Shown piece after piece: positions 51,376 to 59,623 of a stretch of DNA of 64,000 bases (its first letter is position 1; the number at the start of each line of letters is the position of its first letter). The notes under the pieces are model-generated. The model saw nothing but the letters and a program-made list of their open reading frames with translations, did no database searches and was not told the origin of the DNA. The DNA is taken from contig NZ_CP108529.1 in assembly GCF_036002945.1 (NCBI RefSeq), positions 4,831,001 to 4,895,000 of the forward strand. The letters are read 5' to 3'. Source of the stretch: Streptomyces sp. NBC_01224. Its GTDB lineage: Bacteria; Actinomycetota; Actinomycetes; Streptomycetales; Streptomycetaceae. Position numbers and translations under genes: made by a program.

Positions 51376-53976
51376 GTGGACGCCGAGCTGACCAACAAGA
51401 GCCGGGATGCCATCAACGCGGCCACCAGCAGGGCCGTGAAGGACGGACACCCCGATCTGACCCCCGGGCATCTGCTGCTCGCGCTGCTCGCGGGCGAGGA
51501 CAACGCGAACATCATCGACCTGCTCGCCGCCGTCGAGGCCGACCAGATCGCCGTACGCACCGAGACGGAGCGGCTCCTGGGCGCGGAGCCCAGCGTCACC
51601 GGGTCGACCGTCGCCCCTCCGCAGCCCAACCGCGAGCTGCTCGCCGTCATCGCGGACGCCGCGCAGCGCGCGAAGGAGCTCGGCGACGACTACCTCTCCA
51701 CCGAGCACCTGCTGATCGGGATCGCCGCCGAGGGCGGCCGCGCCGGTGAGATCCTGAGCGCTCAGGGGGCCAGTGCGAAGAGGCTGCTGGACGCGTTCGA
51801 GAAGAGCAGGGGAGGGCGCCGGGTGACCACACCCGACCCGGAGGGTCAGTACAAGGCCCTGGAGAAGTTCGGTACGGACTTCACGGCCGCCGCCAGGGAC
51901 GGCAAGCTCGACCCGGTCATCGGACGTGACCAGGAGATCCGGCGTGTGGTCCAGGTCCTGTCGCGGCGTACGAAGAACAACCCCGTACTCATCGGCGAGC
52001 CCGGCGTCGGCAAGACCGCCGTCGTCGAGGGGCTCGCCCAGCGCATCGTCAAGGGTGACGTCCCCGAGTCCCTGCGGAACAAGCGGCTCGTCTCGCTCGA
52101 CCTCGGCGCGATGGTCGCGGGCGCCAAATACCGCGGTGAGTTCGAGGAACGGCTGAAGACCGTCCTCTCCGAGATCAAGGAGAGCGACGGGCAGATCATC
52201 ACCTTCATCGACGAGCTGCACACCGTCGTCGGCGCAGGCGCCGGCGGCGACTCCGCCATGGACGCGGGCAACATGCTCAAGCCGATGCTGGCCCGCGGCG
52301 AGCTCCGCATGGTCGGCGCGACGACGCTCGACGAGTACCGCGAGCGGATCGAGAAGGACGCCGCCCTGGAACGCCGCTTCCAGCAGGTGCTGGTGGCGGA
52401 GCCGAGCGTCGAGGACACCATCGCGATCCTGCGCGGCCTCAAGGGCCGTTACGAGGCCCACCACAAGGTCTCCATCGCGGACTCCGCGCTGGTGGCCGCC
52501 GCGACCCTGTCCGACCGCTACATCACCTCCCGCTTCCTCCCCGACAAGGCCATCGACCTGGTCGACGAGTCGGCGTCCCGGCTGCGCATGGAGATCGACT
52601 CCTCGCCTGTCGAGATCGACGAACTCCAGCGCGCCGTCGACCGCCTCCACATGGAGGAGCTGGCCCTCAAGAACGAGACCGACCCCGGCTCCAGGCAGCG
52701 TCTGGAGAAGCTCCGCCGCGACCTCGCCGACAAGGAGGAGGAGCTGCGCGGCCTCACCGCCCGCTGGGAGAAGGAGAAGCAGGGACTCAACCGCGTCGGT
52801 GAACTGAAGGAACGCCTCGACGAACTGCACGGCCAGGCCGAACGCGCCCAGCGCGACGGCGACTTCGACACCGCTTCCAAGCTGCTGTACGGGGAGATCC
52901 CCGGCCTGGAGCGGGAGCTGGCGGAGGCGACCGAGGCCGAGCAGGAGGCCGCCAAGGACACGATGGTGAAGGAGGAGGTCGGCCCGGACGACATCGCCGA
53001 CGTCGTCGGCTCCTGGACCGGCATCCCGGCCGGCCGCCTGCTGGAGGGCGAGACCCAGAAGCTGCTCCGCATGGAGGACGAGCTCGGCAAGCGCCTCATC
53101 GGGCAGACCGAGGCCGTACGGGCGGTGTCGGACGCGGTACGCCGTACCCGCGCCGGAATCGCCGACCCCGACCGGCCCACCGGTTCGTTCCTCTTCCTCG
53201 GCCCGACCGGTGTCGGTAAGACGGAACTCGCGAAGGCGCTCGCCGACTTCCTGTTCGACGACGAGCGGGCCATGGTCCGCATCGACATGAGCGAGTACAG
53301 CGAGAAGCACAGCGTGGCGCGTCTCGTCGGCGCCCCGCCCGGCTACGTCGGCTACGAGGAGGGCGGCCAGCTCACGGAGGCGGTCCGCCGCCGCCCGTAC
53401 AGCGTCGTCCTGCTGGACGAGGTCGAGAAGGCCCACCCCGAGGTCTTCGACATCCTGCTCCAGGTCCTCGACGACGGCCGGCTCACCGACGGACAGGGCC
53501 GGACGGTGGACTTCCGCAACACCATCCTGATCCTGACCTCCAACCTCGGCAGCCAGTTCCTGATGGATCCGCTGACCGAGCCCGAGGTGAAGAAGGAACA
53601 GGTCCTGGAGGTCGTACGGGCCTCGTTCAAGCCGGAGTTCCTCAACCGGCTCGACGACCTGGTGGTCTTCTCCGCCCTGTCCGGCGACGAGCTCTCGCAC
53701 ATCGCGAAGCTCCAGATCGACCGGCTCGCGGGGCGTCTGGCCGAGCGCAGGCTCACCCTGGACGTCACGCCGGAGGCCCTGGCCTGGCTGGCCGAGGAGG
53801 GCAACGACCCGGCCTATGGAGCACGGCCGCTGCGCCGCCTCATCCAGACGGCGATCGGCGACCGGCTCGCGAAGGAGATCCTCGCGGGCGAGGTCAAGGA
53901 CGGGGACACCGTCCGGGTGGACCGGGTCGGGGACGGCCTGCTCGTCGGCCCCGCGACCTCGGGGAAGACCTTGTAG
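51376..53976 (+). CDS. clpB: ATP-dependent disaggregase ClpB
   Basis: 866 aa from GTG 51376. N-domain (1-145), NBD1 with Walker A GEPGVGKT at about 207, a coiled-coil M domain (about 405-525), and NBD2 with GPTGVGKT at about 610 and the arginine-finger region. Full length. Unfolds aggregates with DnaK/DnaJ/GrpE. Under HspR control by the HAIR box. Confidence 0.98.
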   Translation: MDAELTNKSRDAINAATSRAVKDGHPDLTPGHLLLALLAGEDNANIIDLLAAVEADQIAVRTETERLLGAEPSVTGSTVAPPQPNRELLAVIADAAQRAKELGDDYLSTEHLLIGIAAEGGRAGEILSAQGASAKRLLDAFEKSRGGRRVTTPDPEGQYKALEKFGTDFTAAARDGKLDPVIGRDQEIRRVVQVLSRRTKNNPVLIGEPGVGKTAVVEGLAQRIVKGDVPESLRNKRLVSLDLGAMVAGAKYRGEFEERLKTVLSEIKESDGQIITFIDELHTVVGAGAGGDSAMDAGNMLKPMLARGELRMVGATTLDEYRERIEKDAALERRFQQVLVAEPSVEDTIAILRGLKGRYEAHHKVSIADSALVAAATLSDRYITSRFLPDKAIDLVDESASRLRMEIDSSPVEIDELQRAVDRLHMEELALKNETDPGSRQRLEKLRRDLADKEEELRGLTARWEKEKQGLNRVGELKERLDELHGQAERAQRDGDFDTASKLLYGEIPGLERELAEATEAEQEAAKDTMVKEEVGPDDIADVVGSWTGIPAGRLLEGETQKLLRMEDELGKRLIGQTEAVRAVSDAVRRTRAGIADPDRPTGSFLFLGPTGVGKTELAKALADFLFDDERAMVRIDMSEYSEKHSVARLVGAPPGYVGYEEGGQLTEAVRRRPYSVVLLDEVEKAHPEVFDILLQVLDDGRLTDGQGRTVDFRNTILILTSNLGSQFLMDPLTEPEVKKEQVLEVVRASFKPEFLNRLDDLVVFSALSGDELSHIAKLQIDRLAGRLAERRLTLDVTPEALAWLAEEGNDPAYGARPLRRLIQTAIGDRLAKEILAGEVKDGDTVRVDRVGDGLLVGPATSGKTL

Positions 53977-54364
53977 ATCCTGTAGACGGCGTACGAGCTG
54001 TTCGACGTCATGTCCCCGGCCGGAAGACCACGCGTCCCGGCCGGGGACTCGTCGTCTGCGCCGCAGTGCAATTGAGGAAGAATTGCGGTGATTTCCGGAG
54101 AGCGGAAAATCCTCCGTCGTCATGGGTGGTCCGGTGTTCAACATCGATATTGAGCCAAACGTCCCACGCCGCGTCGAGGTGCGGGATCACGTCACCCTGC
54201 TCCGCCCGGGTCGCACCCGCCCGCCCCTGACACGGGACTCCTGCTCGGGCGCCCGCAGCGCCCACCCGGGGTCGCGTGAATAATCAGGACACCTCGGGCC
54301 GCCTTTCGTGACCTGCTCACAAGGAGGGTTAGAGACCGAATTCGGCAGCCGGTAGCGTGCCCGC
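53977..54364. terminator. gap with clpB terminator (54012-54048)
   Basis: Hairpin GTCCCCGGCCGG / CCGGCCGGGGAC at 54012-54048 ends clpB. The rest of the gap has no supported gene; an AT-rich patch (54065-54115) may be the promoter of the MFS gene. Confidence 0.7.
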
Positions 54365-55630
54365 ATGGTCGAGCGGACAAGCGATGAGATAGGTCCGGGT
54401 CCGAAAAAGCCCAGACGCGACAATCTCATTCACCTCAGCGAATTTCGTACCCTCTGGGCCGCTTATGCCCAGTCGATCCTGGGTGACCAGCTGGCACGCG
54501 TGGCCCTGTCGTTGCTGGTGTTCGAACGCACCGACTCGGCCGGATGGACCGCGGCGACGTATGCGCTGACCACCTTGCCCGCTCTGCTGTCCGGGGTGCT
54601 CCTGTCCGGCCTGGCGGACCGTTTCCCCCGGCGTACGGTCATGATCGGATGCGACCTGGTGCGGGCGGTGCTGGTCGCGCTGATGGCCCTGCCCGGGACG
54701 CCGTTGCCGCTGCTGGCCGGGCTGCTGGTGCTGGCGCAGCTGGCCGAGGCACCCTTCGGCGCTGCGCAGGGCGCACTGCTGCCGACTGTGCTCGGCGAGC
54801 AGAGATACGAGCGGGGCCAGCGAGTCATGCTGATCACTCACCAGGCCGGACAGCTGGTCGGTTTCGCCGGTGGGGGTGTGCTGGTCGTATGGCTGGGCAG
54901 TCACCTGTCCCTGGGTGTGAACGCGGTGACTTTCCTTCTCTCGGCGACCCTGGTCAGGTTCGGCGTAAAGGCCCGTCCCGCGGCAGGTGCCGACGAGCGG
55001 AAGCCGCGGCTCGGGGCTCAGGTCGGGAGTGCGGCCGCACTGATCTGGTCGGATCGCAGGCTGCGGTCGCTGGTCGCGCTGGGGTGGCTCGCGGGGTTCG
55101 TCGTCCTGCCGGAGGGGCTGGCAGCCCCCTTCGCGGACGAGGTCGGCGGGGGCGCCGCCTCGGTGGGACTCCTGCTCGCCGCGCATCCGGCGGGAATGGT
55201 GCTGGGTGCGGCTCTTCTGGGGCGGGCTCGGGTCGGGGACGAGTGGCGGCGCCGCCTGCTCGGGCCGTTGGCGGTCGGCGCGAATCTGCCGCTGCTCATC
55301 TACTGGCTCGGTCCCGGCGTAGGTGTGGCCGTGCTCGTGTTGATGGCGTCGGGGGTGTGCTCCGCCTATCAGATCACCGCCGGAGCCACCTTCGTGCTCC
55401 TGACCCCGGCCGGCCAGCGTGGCCAGGCGCTGGGGCTCGCCAGGTCGGGGCTGATCGCCATGCAGGGGATCGGTGTCGCCTTGGGTGGCCTGGCAGCGGA
55501 GCTGTCCGGGTCGTCGGCGGACACCATCGGTGCGTCCGGACTCCTCGGAGTGCTGTGTGCGATCCCTGTCGCCGTTGCCTGGTCGCGGGCGCGGGAAGCC
55601 GATGCGGGGACGATTCCCCGGAGGGCGTAG
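54365..55630 (+). CDS. MFS transporter
   Basis: 421 aa with about twelve membrane segments and the MFS motif A between helices 2 and 3 (GLADRFPRRTVMIGCDLVRA). Closest in style to DHA3/EntS-like exporters of actinobacteria. Substrate unknown. Confidence 0.88.
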   Translation: MVERTSDEIGPGPKKPRRDNLIHLSEFRTLWAAYAQSILGDQLARVALSLLVFERTDSAGWTAATYALTTLPALLSGVLLSGLADRFPRRTVMIGCDLVRAVLVALMALPGTPLPLLAGLLVLAQLAEAPFGAAQGALLPTVLGEQRYERGQRVMLITHQAGQLVGFAGGGVLVVWLGSHLSLGVNAVTFLLSATLVRFGVKARPAAGADERKPRLGAQVGSAAALIWSDRRLRSLVALGWLAGFVVLPEGLAAPFADEVGGGAASVGLLLAAHPAGMVLGAALLGRARVGDEWRRRLLGPLAVGANLPLLIYWLGPGVGVAVLVLMASGVCSAYQITAGATFVLLTPAGQRGQALGLARSGLIAMQGIGVALGGLAAELSGSSADTIGASGLLGVLCAIPVAVAWSRAREADAGTIPRRA

Positions 55631-55701
55631 ACCTACTGGCCGTCAAACGCGGCTAGGGTCGACGGAAGGAAACCACGTGCGATCCACAGGAGTACCCAGC
55701 G

Positions 55702-56262
55702 ATGTCTATCGATCCTTCCTCGATTCCTAATTTCGGGGGCCAGCCCGAACCGCAGGCGGCAGGAGCCGAGGGCCCCGTTGTCCCTGACCAGGACCTCGTC
55801 AAGCAGCTCCTCGAGCAGATGGAGCTGAAGTACGTCGTCGACGACGAGGGCGACCTCGCGGCGCCGTGGGAGGACTTCCGCACGTACTTCATGTTCCGCG
55901 GCGAGGACGAGCAGCAGGTCTTCTCGGTCCGTACGTTCTACGACCGCCCGCACGCCGCGGACCAGCGTCCGGTCCTCCTCGACGCGATCGACGACTGGAA
56001 CCGCCGCACCCTGTGGCCCAAGGTCTACACGCACACCCACGAGCCCGAGGAGGGCTCGGAGGAGACCGAGGTCTCGGTCCGTCTCATCGGTGAGGCGCAG
56101 ATGCTCATCGGTACGGGCGTCAGCCTGGAGCACTTCGTCTCGTCGACGGTCAGCTGGGTGCGCGCCTCGATCGAGTTCGACAAGTGGCTGCAGGAGCGTC
56201 TGGGCCTGACGCCGGCCGAGGAGAAGACGGACGGCACGGAGCAGGCCGCTCCGGACGCCTGA
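55702..56262 (+). CDS. YbjN domain protein
   Basis: 186 aa. LVKQLLEQMELKYVVDDEGDL, FRTYFMFRGEDEQQVFSVR and the C-terminal helix (LEHFVSSTVSWVRASIEFDKWL) match actinobacterial YbjN proteins, structural relatives of type III secretion chaperones. Followed by a terminator, so monocistronic. Confidence 0.85.
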   Translation: MSIDPSSIPNFGGQPEPQAAGAEGPVVPDQDLVKQLLEQMELKYVVDDEGDLAAPWEDFRTYFMFRGEDEQQVFSVRTFYDRPHAADQRPVLLDAIDDWNRRTLWPKVYTHTHEPEEGSEETEVSVRLIGEAQMLIGTGVSLEHFVSSTVSWVRASIEFDKWLQERLGLTPAEEKTDGTEQAAPDA

Positions 56263-56282
56263 GTCCCGCACGGCAGTGACAG

Positions 56283-56333
56283 CCCGGCCCGGGACGGCGG
56301 TCTCCATGACCGCCGTCCCGGGCCGGGTTTTTT
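56283..56333 (+). terminator. strong terminator
   Basis: Perfect 19-bp arms beginning CCCGGCCCGGGACGG, 7-nt loop, then T6. Confidence 0.9.
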
Positions 56334-56354
56334 CACGGCGGGGCGGCCCTTGGG

Positions 56355-56710
56355 CTACAGCCGCTTGAGCCCGGGACACCGGCTTGGCCAGCACGTCGTC
56401 ACGCTTGCAGAAGGCGAACCGTACGAACGGCGCGCCCTGCTCCCGGTGGTCGTAGAAGACCGCGTTCGGGATGGCGACGACCCCGCACCGTTCCGGCAGC
56501 GCCCGGCAGAAGGCGAAGTCGTCGCTCTCGCCGAGGGGGCGGATGCCGGTGGTGACGAAGTACGTCACGGACGGGCGGTAGACCTCGAAACCGGCCTCGG
56601 CGAGCCCGCCGCTCAGCAGGTCCCGCTTGGCCCGCAGATCGGCGCGCAGCCCCTCGTGGTTCGGTGAGGGAACGTCACTCCGCTGCCGGGATGGGCTGTT
56701 GCGGGCCATG
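56355..56710 (-). pseudogene. aminotransferase class I/II, C-terminal remnant
   Basis: Minus-strand LRAKRDLLSGGLAEAGFEVY, TYFVTTGIRPLGE and FCRALPERCGVVAIPNAVFYD match the C-terminus of actinobacterial PLP aminotransferases. The N-terminal two thirds with the PLP lysine is gone. The last residues (LKRL-stop) lie in a shifted frame. Dead remnant. Confidence 0.75.
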
Positions 56711-56860
56711 GGGGTCTCGTCGCAGGCCTGATCAGGGCGTTGGCCCGCCACTTTCGTCACTGTTCCGCAACAGACATGAACCGCCCCGCCGGGTGCCCCG
56801 TACAGCCCGGTGTGCGCGGCTCAGCGACCGCGGCGACCCGAAACGAGAGAAGGAACCGAC

Positions 56861-57160
56861 ATGCCCGGCGGCAACATCAAGATCAGCCCGGAAGAGATGC
56901 GGGAGGCGTCGACCTGGCTGCAGCACCAGAAGGAACTGATGCAGCAGAGCCTCCACGAGGCCAACACCAAGATGGACGAGATGGTCGAGGCGGCCTACGC
57001 GACGCCGGGCTCCGAGACCAAGTTCCGCCCGTTCTGGGAGGAGTACAAGAACGGTACCGATAAGGCGATCGAGGGCCTGCAGGGCGTCAGCGAGTTCATC
57101 AAGCAGGTCGCCGACGCGTTCGTCGACACCGACGACCAGACGTCCGGCTCCATCGGCTGA
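56861..57160 (+). CDS. WXG100-like ESX protein
   Basis: 99 aa from ATG 56861 behind GAGAAGGA. Helical hairpin, hydrophilic, no signal peptide; central YATPGSETKFRPFWEEYKNG holds a Trp in place of strict WxG. Size and locus fit an Esx-type substrate of the type VII system. Confidence 0.78.
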   Translation: MPGGNIKISPEEMREASTWLQHQKELMQQSLHEANTKMDEMVEAAYATPGSETKFRPFWEEYKNGTDKAIEGLQGVSEFIKQVADAFVDTDDQTSGSIG

Positions 57161-57226
57161 CGTGCCCTTGTGTCCGGTCCCGCCCTTCTGCGGCGGGACC
57201 GGACGGCGGCCGGAGAGGAGGAACCG

Positions 57227-57523
57227 ATGACCCGTATCAGCGTCCCCCTTGAGGACCTGAACGAGACGGTCAAGTCACTTGAGGACATCGGGGAGCGGAT
57301 CAACAACACCGCGCGGCTCAGCGACGTCGGATCGAAGGACGATGTGGGCGATTCGACGCTCGCCGACTCCCTCGCCGACTTCGACGACGCATGGGGCAAG
57401 GGCCACGAGAAGGTGCAGGACAACGTGAAGGTCTTCTCCGAGAACACGAAGAAGATCTCCGACGCCTTCACGCAGACGGACGACGAGACCGTCAAGACGC
57501 TCGACGACTCCAAGAAGACCTGA
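57227..57523 (+). CDS. second WXG100-like ESX protein
   Basis: 98 aa from ATG 57227 behind GAGGAGGA. Two helices around DDAWGKG (WxG motif near 53), a very acidic C-terminus. Probably forms a heterodimer with the protein at 56861. Confidence 0.78.
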   Translation: MTRISVPLEDLNETVKSLEDIGERINNTARLSDVGSKDDVGDSTLADSLADFDDAWGKGHEKVQDNVKVFSENTKKISDAFTQTDDETVKTLDDSKKT

Positions 57524-57554
57524 CGAGAGCCTGCTGGCAGAAGGGACATGCGTC

Positions 57555-58253
57555 ATGACGCATCCGGTCACGGACCGGGCTACGGGGGCGCCCGCGCACT
57601 ACAAGCTGCGCTACCCCGGCTCCTGGTGGTATCTGGACCTCGACCCGAGCACCCGGGACGCGTCCATCCGCCGCCGTATCGAGCACCAGGCGAAGGGGGT
57701 TCCGCAGCTCTCCCGCGAGCGGCTCGACGGCCTGATCCGCGACACCCGCCGGACCGCCCGCGAGGCCTACGCCCGGGGGGCGCTCCAGGCGGCGGGGATG
57801 GTCAGGTTCCCCGGCGGGGACGCGATGCTCAGCGCCACGTCCGTCGTGCTGCGGATGCCCGTGCCGGAGGACCAGTCGGCGGATCTGGCCGAGGTGCTGT
57901 TCGGGGCGAGCATGCAGGCCGGGGACCCGCAGAGCAGCGGGTACCCGCCGCGCGAGGTGGATCTGCTGGAGCTTCCGGACGTCGGACCGGTCGGGCGGAT
58001 CGCCTCGATCGAGGACATCGACTACAAGGGCACGCCGGTGCGTACGGCGCTGCTGCACACGCTGTTCCCGATCCCGGACCGCCGGGAATACCTGCTGGTC
58101 TCCAGCTCCACGCCCAATGTGGAGCTCAAGGACCAGTTCTTCGAGGTGTTCGACGCCATCGCGGGGACGCTGCGCTTCGTGGAAGTCGAGAGCAAGGGCA
58201 CAGCTGTGCCGGTCGCACAGAGCCCGCAGGGCACGGACGAGAACGGAAAGTGA
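57555..58253 (+). CDS. ESX-locus protein of unknown function
   Basis: 232 aa from ATG 57555, 31 bp after the WXG gene and 10 bp before the next gene, so in one operon. YPGSWWYLDLDPSTRD at the start suggests a mixed alpha/beta soluble fold. No membrane segment. Resembles uncharacterised proteins of Streptomyces T7SS loci; may be a chaperone-like escort (guess). Confidence 0.65.
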   Translation: MTHPVTDRATGAPAHYKLRYPGSWWYLDLDPSTRDASIRRRIEHQAKGVPQLSRERLDGLIRDTRRTAREAYARGALQAAGMVRFPGGDAMLSATSVVLRMPVPEDQSADLAEVLFGASMQAGDPQSSGYPPREVDLLELPDVGPVGRIASIEDIDYKGTPVRTALLHTLFPIPDRREYLLVSSSTPNVELKDQFFEVFDAIAGTLRFVEVESKGTAVPVAQSPQGTDENGK

Positions 58254-58263
58254 GGGCGCGGCA

Positions 58264-59514
58264 ATGGCGCGGCCAGCGGTGTCCGACTGGGAGACGGTCT
58301 TCGGGTTCTCGGACGACCCGACGCCGGGCGATGCGGAGATGCTCGGGAAGCTCGCGGGCCAGTACCGGGCCGTCGCCGGCGACGCGGACCAGGCGCTCCC
58401 CATCGTCAGCGGTCTGAAGAACAGCCAGCTCGGCGAGGGCAAGGCCATGGACAAACTCCGGCACAAGCTCGGGGACCTGGCCAATCAGGTGGAGAAGCTG
58501 CACAGTTCGTACGACAAGGCGGCCCGCGCGCTGGACACCTACGCCGACCAGCTGGGGGACCATCAGCGCAAGGCCGACAACGCCCTGGTCGAAGGACGGG
58601 ACGCCAAGGAGCGGCTGCAGCGGGCCACCGATGCCGCCGCCGCGGCGGGGTCCGTGATCAGCGGCCTGGACGCGGCGGATCCGCCCCCGCCGGACGACGA
58701 GGCGGCCCGGCGCAGTGCGCGGCAGGCCATGGAGAATGCCCGGAACGACCAGTCCGCGGCGCAGGGGGACGCCGACAGCGCCCAGCGGGATCTCGATGCC
58801 GCCCGCATGCTCGCCGAGGACGCGCGGGAGCTGCGCGAGACGGACGCCTCGACGGCGGCCCGCGCCCTGGACGACGCGACGAGCGAGGCGGTCCCGGGCA
58901 AGAGCCTGTGGGAGAAGATCAAGGACATCTTCAAGAAGGTGCTCGGCTTCATCAGCGCCGCCCTGGGCATCATCGCCATGCTCATCCCCGGATTGCAGGG
59001 CCTGGGGCTCATCCTGACGATCGCCAGTCTGGTCACCGCCGCCATCCCCTTCATCATGAACATCGTCGACAGTATTCAGTCGGGCGAGTGGGATGTGCTC
59101 GACATGGTCCTCAGCGGCCTGGGGCTGGTGCTCGGCGGCATCGGCCTGATCAAGATCGCCAATCTGGGCGGGATCGCGAACACCCTCAAGACCGTCACGA
59201 GCGATCTCAAGGCGATCCAGATCAACATCAAGAGCGTGATCCCCACCATCAAGTCGTTCACCGGGTTCAAGAACCCGGGCGACCTGGTCGCGAACCTGCT
59301 GAAGAACATCCCCGGTGGCGTGTGGAAGACACCGGACATCCTGAAGCAGTTGCCGGGTATCACCAACATCTGGACGAAGACGGCGGGGTGGATCGACCAG
59401 AGCTCGAACCTCATCGGACTGGCCGGTCTCGCCTGGGCGATCAACGGCGCCGTCCCCAACGGGACGACGAGCACGATCAAGCACGACCCCAGCTACGTGG
59501 AGGGATCGACCTGA
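58264..59514 (+). CDS. candidate T7SS substrate: WXG-like plus membrane domain
   Basis: 416 aa from ATG 58264. An N-terminal 100 residues of WXG/LXG-like helical hairpin (VSDWETVFGFSDDPTPGDAE), then Ala-rich coiled coil (100-215), then strongly hydrophobic helices (about 225-310: LGFISAALGIIAMLIPGL and others) and a C-terminal amphipathic region. Looks like a pore-type or membrane-active exported protein; no catalytic motif seen. Confidence 0.65.
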   Translation: MARPAVSDWETVFGFSDDPTPGDAEMLGKLAGQYRAVAGDADQALPIVSGLKNSQLGEGKAMDKLRHKLGDLANQVEKLHSSYDKAARALDTYADQLGDHQRKADNALVEGRDAKERLQRATDAAAAAGSVISGLDAADPPPPDDEAARRSARQAMENARNDQSAAQGDADSAQRDLDAARMLAEDARELRETDASTAARALDDATSEAVPGKSLWEKIKDIFKKVLGFISAALGIIAMLIPGLQGLGLILTIASLVTAAIPFIMNIVDSIQSGEWDVLDMVLSGLGLVLGGIGLIKIANLGGIANTLKTVTSDLKAIQINIKSVIPTIKSFTGFKNPGDLVANLLKNIPGGVWKTPDILKQLPGITNIWTKTAGWIDQSSNLIGLAGLAWAINGAVPNGTTSTIKHDPSYVEGST

Positions 59515-59538
59515 TCCGGGCCGCGTCCCGTCATGCGT

Positions 59539-59578
59539 GAGGGCTCCCGCCCCGGCGATCGCCGGGGCGGGAGCCCTC
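59539..59578. terminator. perfect 40-bp palindromic terminator
   Basis: The half GAGGGCTCCCGCCCCGGCGA is followed by its exact reverse complement, between convergent ESX operon and eccC. Confidence 0.85.
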
Positions 59579-59623
59579 TGCCGTGAGACCTCACAGCCGG
59601 TGTCGGAACCCTCGCACAGGCGC

